A stretch of DNA of 64,000 bases, taken from NCBI GenBank assembly GCA_021325655.1, contig JAJPGT010000052.1:1-64000 (forward strand). Reading direction: 5' to 3'. Of this stretch, positions 8,784 to 15,903 are shown in pieces. Position 1 is the first letter of the stretch. The number at the start of each line of letters is the position of its first letter. The notes below the pieces were generated by a model. The model did no database searches, was not told the DNA's origin, and was given only the letters and a program-made list of their open reading frames with translations. The DNA is from Pseudomonadota bacterium (GTDB lineage: Bacteria; Chloroflexota; UBA6077; JAJPGT01). The position numbers and the translations under genes were made by a program.

Positions 8784-10028
8784 GTGCGGCGAGTAGCAGT
8801 GACCGGCATGGGGGCGATCACGCCCCTGGGGAACGACCTGGCCTCGACCTGGGAGGGACTGATCGCCGGTCGCTCCGGCATCGGCCACATCACGCAGTTC
8901 GACACCACAGGCTACGAGGTCCGCATCGGCGGTGAGGTCAAACACTTCAGCCCCGAGGGGTACATCAGCCCCAAAGAGCTGCGGCATATGGACCGCAGCG
9001 TGCAGTTCGCCCTGGTCGCCGCCAAGCAGGCGGTCGCCGACGCGGGGCTGGAGCTGCCCGGTAGCGGGCTGGCCCCAGAGGAGGTCGGCATCTATTTCGG
9101 CTCCGCCTCGGGCGGCTTCCGCCAGCTCCTGAAACAGCACGAGGTGCTGCTGCGGGAGGGCCCGCGGCGCGTCAGCCCGTTCTACCTGCCGCACTTCATC
9201 ACGGACACCGCCTCCGGCGTAATGGCGATCGCCTTTGGCGCCGAAGGGCCGAACATGGCGGTGGTGTCCGCCTGCGCCACCGGCGGGCACGCGATTGGCG
9301 AGGCGTTCGAGTGCATCCGCCGCGGCGATGCCAGGGTGGTGATCGCCGGCGGCACCGAGGCCGGGCTGCTGCCGGTGATGTACGCCGGCTTCATTAACAT
9401 GAAGGCGCTTGCCAACGATAACGAGTGCCCGGAGCGCGCTTGCAAGCCGTTCGACGCCCGGCGCGACGGCTTCGTAATGTCGGAGGGCGCCGGGGTGATG
9501 ATCCTGGAGGACCTGGAGTTCGCGCGGCAGCGCGGGGCGCGGATCTACGCGGAGATGATCGGCTACGGGGCCAGCAACGACGCCTACCACCTGGTCGCGC
9601 CGCGGGAGGACGCCGTGGGCGCGATCAAGACGATGCGCGCCGCGCTCCGCAAGGCCGGGCTGCCGCCCGAGGCGGTGGACTACATCAACCCGCACGGGAC
9701 CGGGACGCCGCTGAACGACAAGTTCGAGACCGCCGCGATCAGGGCGGTGTTCGGCGAGCACGCCTACAAGCTCGCGGTTAGCTCCACCAAATCGATGCTC
9801 GGGCATCTGTTCGGCGCCGCCGGCGCGGTGGAGGCGATCATCACCGTGATGACGCTGCACACCGGCATCATCCCGCCGACGATCAACTACGAGGTGCCCG
9901 ATCCGGACTGCGACCTGGACTACGTCCCGAACGTGGCGCGGCAGGGCAGCCCGAAGGTGGGTATGTCGAACAGCTTCGGGCTGGGCGGGCACAACTCGAG
10001 CGTGCTGTTCCGCCGCTACGAAGGCTAG
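8784..10028 (+). CDS. fabF: Beta-ketoacyl-ACP synthase II (copy 1)
   Basis: 414 residues, a normal FabF length. It starts at a GTG with AGGAGG 7 nt upstream. The thiolase-fold Cys-His-His set is complete: the nucleophile in VVSACATGGHAIGEAF, the first histidine in NPHGTGTPLND and the second in KSMLGHLFGAAGAVEA. It ends with GLGGHNSSVLF. The enzyme condenses malonyl-ACP with acyl-ACP, releasing CO2. It lies 115 nt after fabD and 30 nt before a second synthase of equal length, so the three genes look like one operon. Confidence 0.95.
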   Translation: MRRVAVTGMGAITPLGNDLASTWEGLIAGRSGIGHITQFDTTGYEVRIGGEVKHFSPEGYISPKELRHMDRSVQFALVAAKQAVADAGLELPGSGLAPEEVGIYFGSASGGFRQLLKQHEVLLREGPRRVSPFYLPHFITDTASGVMAIAFGAEGPNMAVVSACATGGHAIGEAFECIRRGDARVVIAGGTEAGLLPVMYAGFINMKALANDNECPERACKPFDARRDGFVMSEGAGVMILEDLEFARQRGARIYAEMIGYGASNDAYHLVAPREDAVGAIKTMRAALRKAGLPPEAVDYINPHGTGTPLNDKFETAAIRAVFGEHAYKLAVSSTKSMLGHLFGAAGAVEAIITVMTLHTGIIPPTINYEVPDPDCDLDYVPNVARQGSPKVGMSNSFGLGGHNSSVLFRRYEG

Positions 10029-10058
10029 CGGGCAGGCTTCGACACGGAAAGGAGCGCC

Positions 10059-11303
10059 GTGTACGGCAAGCGCGTGGTGGTGACCGGCCTGGGCGTGATC
10101 AGCCCGGTTGGCCACTCGATCGAGGAGCACTGGACCAGTCTGGTCAACGGCATCTCCGGGATCGACCGTATCACCCTGTTCGATCCCACCGGGCTGCCGG
10201 TGCAGATCGCCGGCGAGGTCAAGCGCTGGGAGCCCGAGCGGTACATGGACCGCAAGGCGGCGCGGCGGATGAGCCGCTTCGCCCAGTTCTCCGTCGCCGC
10301 CGCCGGCCAGGCGCTCGCGGATGCACGGCTGACGATCGACGCGTCGAACGCACACGAGGTGGGCGCCTTCATCGGGACGGGCGGGGGCGGGGTGGTGGAG
10401 TGTGGTTACGAGACGGAGGTGCTGCTCACGCGCGGCCCGGACCGGGTCAACCCGCTGTTCGTGCCTGCCTTTTTGCCCAACATGGCGGCCTGCCAGCCGG
10501 CGATCATCTACGGCATCAAGGGGCCGGTGACGAGCAATATCGGCGCCTGCGCCGCCGGGATCTACTCGTTCGTGGAGGCGATGCATTACCTGCGCCGGGG
10601 CGACATCCAGGCAGCGCTGGTGGGTGGCGCGGAGTCGGCGATGATCCCACTCACGTTCATCTCGCTCGGCCGGATCGGAGCGTTGTCCAAGCGCAACGAC
10701 GACCCCCAGCACGCCTCGCGTCCGTTCGACCGCGACCGGGACGGCTTCGTCTTCTCCGAAGGTGCCGGGCAGGTCGTCCTGGAGACACAGGAGCACGCCG
10801 AACGGCGGGGGGCACGCATCTATTGCGAGCTGGCCGGCGGGAGCCTGACCAGCGACGCCTACCACGTGAGCGCCCCGGAGCCCAGCGGGGCTGGCGCGGC
10901 GCTGGCGATGCAGAAGGCGCTCGCGGACGCGGAGCTGAGCCCAGGCGAGATCGAGTACATCTGCGCCCACGGCACGGGCACGGTGCTGAACGACGTGACC
11001 GAGACCCGCGGAATCAAGCGGACCTTTGGCGAGGCGGCGTATCGCATCCCGATCTCCTCGCCCAAGTCAATGTTCGGCCACCTGCTCGGCGCCGCCGGGG
11101 CGCTGTCGGCGATTTCGAGCGTTCTGACCATGGCGCGGAGCTTCATCACCGCGACGATGAACCTGGAGCATCCCGACCCCGAGTGCGACCTGGATTACGT
11201 GCCGCTCGTGGGCCGCGAGCAGCGGGTCCGCACGGTCATGGCCAACGGCTTCGGCTTCGGCGGGCAGAACTCCGTCATCATCTTCAAGGAATACCGCCCC
11301 TAG
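10059..11303 (+). CDS. fabF: Beta-ketoacyl-ACP synthase II (copy 2, divergent paralogue)
   Basis: 414 residues, starting at a GTG with AAGGAG 4 nt upstream. Active-site residues are present: cysteine in NIGACAAGIYSF, histidines in CAHGTGTVLND and KSMFGHLLGAAGAL. The glycine-rich GTGGGGVVECGYE loop and the substrate-gate region differ clearly from the copy 30 nt upstream, so this is an old duplication rather than a recent one. It may differ in chain-length or substrate preference. Both copies keep the catalytic triad, so neither looks like a chain-length-factor subunit, which would have lost the cysteine. Confidence 0.92.
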   Translation: MYGKRVVVTGLGVISPVGHSIEEHWTSLVNGISGIDRITLFDPTGLPVQIAGEVKRWEPERYMDRKAARRMSRFAQFSVAAAGQALADARLTIDASNAHEVGAFIGTGGGGVVECGYETEVLLTRGPDRVNPLFVPAFLPNMAACQPAIIYGIKGPVTSNIGACAAGIYSFVEAMHYLRRGDIQAALVGGAESAMIPLTFISLGRIGALSKRNDDPQHASRPFDRDRDGFVFSEGAGQVVLETQEHAERRGARIYCELAGGSLTSDAYHVSAPEPSGAGAALAMQKALADAELSPGEIEYICAHGTGTVLNDVTETRGIKRTFGEAAYRIPISSPKSMFGHLLGAAGALSAISSVLTMARSFITATMNLEHPDPECDLDYVPLVGREQRVRTVMANGFGFGGQNSVIIFKEYRP

Positions 11304-11405
11304 GCCGGGGCGGAGCCGCGCCGCGGACAATGGCCCAGGAGAGCCAGCACCGCCCCAGCCCAGGCGCGAGCCCGTGCCACGGCGGCGGGCTGGCCCGGTG
11401 GTAGC

Positions 11406-12176
11406 ATGAGCGGGCGCGTTACCCCTGCCGCGCGCTTTTCTGCCGCGGCTGCGGATCACGAGGCATCGGGCTCCGTCGCATCCCGGGGCTTCGGACCGGT
11501 GCGGGTGGCCGGGATCAGCCTCCTCCTGTTTCTGGTCCTGGCGGGGCTCGTCCGCTACAGCGTCTTCATCCGCGCCGACGCGGCCGGGGTGCAGCTTGTA
11601 CAGCGCAGCTCACCGCTCTGGCTGATCGAGGTGGGGCGGTTCCTGGGCGACGTCGGCTCCTTCGAACCGCAGGCGCTGCTCGTCGCCCTGCTGGTGGCCC
11701 TCCTGGTGGCGCGGGGCCGCTTCTTCACCGCGCTGGCGCTGGCGCTCCTGTTCGCGATCACGGGTGTCGAGGTCGCAGTCAAGCAATTCCTGTTCTTCCC
11801 GCGGGCCGAGGTCGCCGCCCTGCTCCAGACGCACCCGCGCGACCTGCCGGAGCAGTTCAGTGCGCTGCTACCCCGGCTCGACACCGCGCTGTTCCCCAGC
11901 GGGCACGTGGCCCGGGCCACGTTCCTGCTCGGGCTGCTCTGGCTGGGGCTGCTGCGCCGGCGCCGGTGGGGCGGCGCCGCGCTGGTCGGGCTCGCCGCGC
12001 TGGCGGTGCTGATGGGCTTGACCCGACTCTCCCTGGACGAGCACTTCCCCAGCGACGTCCTGGGCGGCTACCTGCTGGCGGCGCTGGCGCTGGCGCCGGC
12101 GTCGTGGCTGCTGGGGCGCGACGCCCGCCGCCTCGAACGCCGCCGGAGCGCGGCGGACGAGGCCCAGGCTCGCTAG
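11406..12176 (+). CDS. PAP2-superfamily membrane phosphatase
   Basis: 256 residues with about six membrane segments. The PAP2 catalytic motifs appear in order: K-x6-R within VKQFLFFPR, the PSGH motif in FPSGHVAR, and the last histidine/aspartate pair in SLDEHFPSDVLGG. These enzymes remove phosphate from lipid phosphates such as undecaprenyl pyrophosphate or phosphatidic acid at the outer face of the membrane. The first motif lacks the usual Pro after Arg. The gene ends in a 4-bp convergent overlap with the SDR gene on the other strand. Substrate is not determined. Confidence 0.87.
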   Translation: MSGRVTPAARFSAAAADHEASGSVASRGFGPVRVAGISLLLFLVLAGLVRYSVFIRADAAGVQLVQRSSPLWLIEVGRFLGDVGSFEPQALLVALLVALLVARGRFFTALALALLFAITGVEVAVKQFLFFPRAEVAALLQTHPRDLPEQFSALLPRLDTALFPSGHVARATFLLGLLWLGLLRRRRWGGAALVGLAALAVLMGLTRLSLDEHFPSDVLGGYLLAALALAPASWLLGRDARRLERRRSAADEAQAR

Positions 12177-12931
12177 ACGTCGCGGCCGCCGTCAACCTCG
12201 AACGCCGTCCCGGTGACCATCGCCGCCTCGTCCGAGGCGAGCCAGAGCGCGGCGCGGGCCAGGTCCTCCGGGGTGTTGAGCCGGCCGAGCGGGATCGACT
12301 CGATGAAGCGCCGGCGGGCCTCGGCCGGGTCCTGGTCGCCGATGAAGGCCGGCAGCATCGGCGAGTCGGTGGCGACCGGGCAGAGCGCGACGACCCGCAC
12401 CTGGTAGGGAGCCAGTTCCAGCGCGAGCGTCTTGGTGAGCGTGATCACCGCGCCCTTGGTCATGTTGTAGGCCGACAGCCCCGGGCGGGGCCGAATGCCA
12501 GCGGTGGAGGCGGTGTTCAGGATGACCCCGCTCCGCTGTCGCTTCAGCATTGGGGCTGCGAGCTGGCAGCCGAAGAACACGCCCTTCACGTTGACCGCTA
12601 GCAGCCGGTCCAGCAGCGCCTCGTCCACCTGCTCGATGGGGGTAAAGGGCATCGCCAGGCCGGCATTGTTAAACAGCACGTCCAGGCGGCCGTACTGCTC
12701 CAGCGCGGTGTCCAGCATGCGCTGCACGTCCGCGGGGCGGGTGACATCCGTTCGAACGAACGCGGCTGCCCCGCCCTGCTGCTGGATCAGGCGCACGGTC
12801 TCCGCGCCGCCCGTCGCCTCGACGTCAGCGACGACGACCCGGGCTCCCTCCTGGGCGAAGAGCAGCGCCGAGGCGCGGCCGATGCCCGAGCCGGCGCCGG
12901 TGATCACCGCGACGCGGTCGGCCAGCCGCAT
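12173..12931 (-). CDS. Short-chain dehydrogenase/reductase
   Basis: 252 residues, classical SDR. The dinucleotide-binding TGAGSGIG motif is near residue 13, NNAG follows near residue 90, and the active-site Y-x3-K is in SAYNMTKGA. An acidic residue (VADVEAT) after the second strand suggests NAD(H) rather than NADP(H). It oxidises or reduces a small alcohol or ketone; the substrate is unknown. The small Pro-rich gene upstream stops only 4 nt before its ATG, so the two are very likely translated from one mRNA. Confidence 0.88.
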   Translation of the reverse strand: MRLADRVAVITGAGSGIGRASALLFAQEGARVVVADVEATGGAETVRLIQQQGGAAAFVRTDVTRPADVQRMLDTALEQYGRLDVLFNNAGLAMPFTPIEQVDEALLDRLLAVNVKGVFFGCQLAAPMLKRQRSGVILNTASTAGIRPRPGLSAYNMTKGAVITLTKTLALELAPYQVRVVALCPVATDSPMLPAFIGDQDPAEARRRFIESIPLGRLNTPEDLARAALWLASDEAAMVTGTAFEVDGGRDV

Positions 12932-12935
12932 TGCG

Positions 12936-13370
12936 CTACTCGCCCGCCGCCGGCCTGGCGGCCGGAGCGGTGGGAGAGTCGCTCACGCCGGTGCCCGAGG
13001 CACCGGGCTGCGCGTCCGCCTGGGGCGACGGCCGCGACGGGGCCGCCGGCGTGGGCTGCTCGGGGCGAACGCCGCCGGCGGTCGGCCGCGCGGGAGCGGC
13101 CGCCTTCGCCGCGGCCAGCTCCTCGGGTGACTTCGGCGGCCAGAACCCTGCCCGGCGCAGCTCCGCCTCCGGCGCCCAGAGGATCTCTCCCGCCAGCATC
13201 GGCCGCTCGAACGTCCGCACCTCGCCGGTGCGCAGATTCACCAGCGGAACGCCCGCGGGAATCTCTGGGAAATACCACTTGCCGAAGATGGGAACCTTGG
13301 CGGCTTTGAGCTTGGCGGTGTCGAGCGCCTGGCTCGCCGCCCACTCCATGAACTTCACGTCGAGAACCAC
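12936..13370 (-). CDS. Hypothetical protein with Pro/Ala-rich C-terminus
   Basis: About 144 residues from a GTG at 13370, chosen because GAGGG lies 5 nt before it and the ordered part begins there (VVLDVKFMEWAASQAL). The frame is open to 13478, so a longer form of 180 residues is possible. The first 85 residues look folded (FGKWYFPEIPAGVPLVNLR, then EILWAPEAELRRAGFWPP); the last 60 are a low-complexity Pro/Ala/Ser tail. I do not recognise the family. It is tightly coupled to the SDR gene downstream (4 nt gap), which suggests a shared process. Confidence 0.5.
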   Translation of the reverse strand: MVLDVKFMEWAASQALDTAKLKAAKVPIFGKWYFPEIPAGVPLVNLRTGEVRTFERPMLAGEILWAPEAELRRAGFWPPKSPEELAAAKAAAPARPTAGGVRPEQPTPAAPSRPSPQADAQPGASGTGVSDSPTAPAARPAAGE

Positions 13371-13586
13371 TGCTGCCCTCGGCCCTGTAAACTGCGCTGC
13401 CACTCGGAGGGCATTGTAGCGTGCCCCGGGCAGGAGTGTCCGAGGCCGCGCCCGCTCGTCCAGTCTCTCCAGGCGCACCAGCGGCTCGGTTACTCCCGCA
13501 AGGCGCTGGCGCCGATGCGGGGTCGGCGAGCAGCGAAGCGAGAGCCGGGCACGGCGTGGAACCGGGGCGAGCCCCAGTCCGGGGCG

Positions 13587-13976
13587 CTACACGACTGCGA
13601 TCGCTTCGATCTCGACCAGCAGGCCGGGCGCCGCCAGCGAGGTCACGCCGACCGCGGTAGACGCTGGCTGCTTGCCGGTGAAGAACTCGGCCCTGGCCGC
13701 GCCGTATTCCGGCAGCCGGCTCATGTCCACCAGGAATACCCCGAGCTTGACGACGTTATCCAGCGAGGCGCCCGCCGCTGCGAGCACGGTTCGCAGATTC
13801 TCGAAGGCCAGGCGCACCTGGGCGCTGAAATCCCCCTCGTGCATCACCTGGCCATCGGCCGAGACACTGGTCTGGCCAGACACAAAGATGACGCTTTGGG
13901 CGCCCGTGACCTTCCACGCCTGGGAAAAGCCGCGGCGGTCCTGCCAGGTCCACGGATTGATCTGGGTCTTCTCCAC
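13587..13976 (-). CDS. RidA/YjgF/YER057c-family protein
   Basis: 129 residues from a GTG at 13976 with AGGAGG 7 nt upstream. Rid-family features are SVIFVSGQTSVSADGQ, the middle helix with AFENLRTVLAAAGASLDNVVKL broken by Gly, and the end motif VEIEAIAVV. RidA proteins are cytoplasmic trimers that hydrolyse reactive enamine/imine intermediates. The usual arginine just before the end (as in P-x-x-x-R...EIE) is not obvious here: the segment reads KQPASTAVGVTSLAAPGLLVEIE, lower than RidA proper, so it may belong to another Rid subfamily. It lies about 95 nt downstream of a VOC gene on the same strand. Confidence 0.83.
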   Translation of the reverse strand: MEKTQINPWTWQDRRGFSQAWKVTGAQSVIFVSGQTSVSADGQVMHEGDFSAQVRLAFENLRTVLAAAGASLDNVVKLGVFLVDMSRLPEYGAARAEFFTGKQPASTAVGVTSLAAPGLLVEIEAIAVV

Positions 13977-14070
13977 GCGGCACCCTCCTGTCTTCTGTCT
14001 TTCCCGCTGCGTCCTCTGGCTGGCGCGCTCAGCGTATCCCCACGGTCCGCCGCGCCACCGGGTTCGCCCG

Positions 14071-14472
14071 TCACTCCGGCAAGCGGGGCGGGAGCGCGAC
14101 GGCCAGCGCAATGCCGTCCGGGTCTTTGAAGTTGACGATGGGGCTGGTGGCCATCTCGACCAGCCCGGAGTGCTCCACGCCGTGCTCGTCGAGCCGGGCG
14201 ACCCACGCTTCCAGGTCCTCGCGAGTGGCGACGGCGAAACAGACGTGGTCGAGCCCCGTCCGCCGGGGCGAGAAGCGCTCAGCGCTGGCAGCGCTGAACC
14301 TGACCAGGCCCAGCAGGAGCTCTGTGTGGGGAAGGTACAGAATGACGGCAGAGCGGGTGGGGCTCGATTCGCGGAACAGCTCGCGGAAGCCGAGCACAGT
14401 GGTGTACCAGGCGACGCTGCGCTCCAGGTTGGTGACGGTGAGGCCGAGGTGGCGGAAGCCGGTGATGCTCAT
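14071..14472 (-). CDS. VOC-superfamily (glyoxalase/dioxygenase-like) protein
   Basis: 133 residues; the ATG overlaps the stop of the gene upstream as ATGA, so translation is coupled. The VOC fold is shown by HLGLTVTNLERSVAWYTTVLGF, then LDHVCFAVATREDLEAWVARL and a closing FKDPDGIALAVALP. Metal-ligand candidates are the histidine in FRHLGLTV, the histidine in LDHVCF and an acidic residue near the end (DPDG region). The family includes glyoxalases, extradiol dioxygenases and antibiotic-resistance proteins; which reaction applies here cannot be told. Confidence 0.82.
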   Translation of the reverse strand: MSITGFRHLGLTVTNLERSVAWYTTVLGFRELFRESSPTRSAVILYLPHTELLLGLVRFSAASAERFSPRRTGLDHVCFAVATREDLEAWVARLDEHGVEHSGLVEMATSPIVNFKDPDGIALAVALPPRLPE

Positions 14473-14999
14473 GGTCGGGTGCTCTCCTCCTTCGGTGCGC
14501 CAGGAGTGGACTGGCTCAGATCGGCCGGGGCACCAGGCTGGCCGAGGGCGAAGTGGTAGGACGCTTCGACCAGCCTGGCAACCACCCGCAGCTCGCCTTC
14601 GTCGCGGGGCGCGTAGACGAGGACGACCGTGCGAGGCAGGAGGCCGTCGGCGACGAACGGATGCCATTCGGCCCACCCAGCGCGGCAGACAGCGTCGGCC
14701 AGCCGCTCGGGTAGACACAGGTGCAGGCTGTGGTCGGGCCATGGATGCAGGTGTGCGAACTCCCGCCCAACCAGGAAGGCGTCGGAGGGGCCGGCGGCCA
14801 GGACTGGGTCGAGCACCAGCGCCCGGGCGCCCGGTACCGAGATGCCGCTGGGTCGCTCGGCCACGCCCGGGAGCGCGAACACCCGCGCGGCAAGGGTTGC
14901 ATGAATGCGCGGATCGGTGGGCTGCTGGTCGAGCTGCGCGTGGGGGATCCCGGGGGAGGTCGCAGGGCGCGGGCCGGCGCGGGGAGGCAGGATGGGCAC
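14469..14999 (-). CDS. Luciferase-domain (DUF5519-type) protein
   Basis: 176 residues, beginning at a GTG with AGGAGGAG just upstream. The core HLHPWPDHSLHLCLPE, then GWAEWHP, then VYAPRDEGELRVVARL and ASYHFALG match the pattern of the small domain annotated as luciferase/DUF5519, found in many soil bacteria; it is not known to emit light. The biochemical role is unknown. It is divergent from a TetR gene and coupled to the VOC gene by an ATGA overlap, so the TetR protein may control both. Confidence 0.72.
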   Translation of the reverse strand: MPILPPRAGPRPATSPGIPHAQLDQQPTDPRIHATLAARVFALPGVAERPSGISVPGARALVLDPVLAAGPSDAFLVGREFAHLHPWPDHSLHLCLPERLADAVCRAGWAEWHPFVADGLLPRTVVLVYAPRDEGELRVVARLVEASYHFALGQPGAPADLSQSTPGAPKEESTRP

Positions 15000-15014
15000 G
15001 CGCGGCTCCTCCTG

Positions 15015-15057
15015 GTAGAATAAAGACGTGTACCGAGAATGTGTAATAAAATTCTAC
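15015..15057. promoter_or_regulatory. Inverted-repeat operator candidate between TetR gene and luciferase-domain gene
   Basis: GTAGAAT at 15015-15021 and its exact inverse ATTCTAC at 15051-15057 bracket a locally AT-rich stretch in an otherwise GC-rich region. On the minus strand TTACAC and TATTCT are 18 nt apart and could drive the luciferase-domain gene, with the right arm of the repeat just outside. Divergent placement beside a TetR gene fits an autoregulatory operator. Confidence 0.45.
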
Positions 15058-15083
15058 TTTAGATCCTGGCGCCTGTCAAGCGG

Positions 15084-15728
15084 GTGGGGCTGCGGATGAG
15101 CGCGGCGCTCCGCGCTCGCCCGGGCCGACAGTCGCGCGCGCGAGCCACGCGGGCGCGCATTATCGCGGCTGCCGCCCGCTTGTTCGTCCGCGATGGCTAT
15201 CTCGCCACCACCATGAGCGCGATCGCCGCGGAGGCGGGCGTGGCGGTGCAGAGCCTCTATCTCCGCTTCGGCAGCAAGCTCGCGATTCTCTCCGCCGCGC
15301 TCGACGTGACCATCGTCGGCGATGACGCGCCCGTGCCGCTCCTGGAGCGTCCCTGGGTACGCGCACTGGCCGAGAGCCCGAACGGCCCCCAGGCGGTTCG
15401 GCTGTTCCTCCGCCAGGCCCGCCAGATCATCGGCCGCGTCTATCCCCTGTATGCCGTAGTCCAGGCCGCTGCCGCGAGCGAAGCCGGCGCGCTGTTGGCC
15501 GACAACAAACGGCAGCGGTACGAAGGCGTTCGGACCATTGCCACGCTGCTGAGCGACAAGCCCGGCTTTGCGCCCAATCTGAGCGTCGACATGGCCGCCG
15601 ACCTGCTGTACGCGCTGGTGAGTGAAGAGCACTACGGGCTCCTGGTGGTCGAGCGTGGCTGGTCGCCAGAGGCCTGGGAGACCTGGTGCGCTGATACCCT
15701 CTCCAGCCTCCTGTTCCCCGCGCGGTAG
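15084..15728 (+). CDS. TetR-family transcriptional regulator
   Basis: 214 residues from a GTG at 15084; an in-frame ATG at 15096 with GGGG 6 nt before it is an equally likely start. The N-terminal helix-turn-helix is clear: RARIIAAAARLFVRDGY, then TTMSAIAAEAGVAVQSLYLRFGSK. The C-terminal ligand domain is helical, with a WSPEAWETWCADTL helix near the end. TetR proteins are usually repressors released by a small ligand. The divergent neighbour (luciferase-domain and VOC genes) is the likely target, because an inverted repeat lies between them. Confidence 0.9.
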   Translation: MGLRMSAALRARPGRQSRARATRARIIAAAARLFVRDGYLATTMSAIAAEAGVAVQSLYLRFGSKLAILSAALDVTIVGDDAPVPLLERPWVRALAESPNGPQAVRLFLRQARQIIGRVYPLYAVVQAAAASEAGALLADNKRQRYEGVRTIATLLSDKPGFAPNLSVDMAADLLYALVSEEHYGLLVVERGWSPEAWETWCADTLSSLLFPAR

Positions 15729-15903
15729 CCACGCGGGCGAGATTGGACCGCCGGGCGTCGCTGCTGTCGGGGCCGGTGTCCCCCGCGCGACCGACTGCTC
15801 GTTGCCGGGTGGGTCGCTGGTTGCGAGATGGCCTCCCGCGCCTGCCGGCTCGGCGCCCGAACCGCGTCGCAGATCGCGTCCGGGTGCTGCCGTTGGGCCG
15901 CAA

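Noticed and set aside
8613-10970. 785-codon minus-strand frame across both fabF genes
   Set aside because: It covers two genes with intact catalytic motifs on the plus strand and is rich in His/Arg/Gly without any domain.
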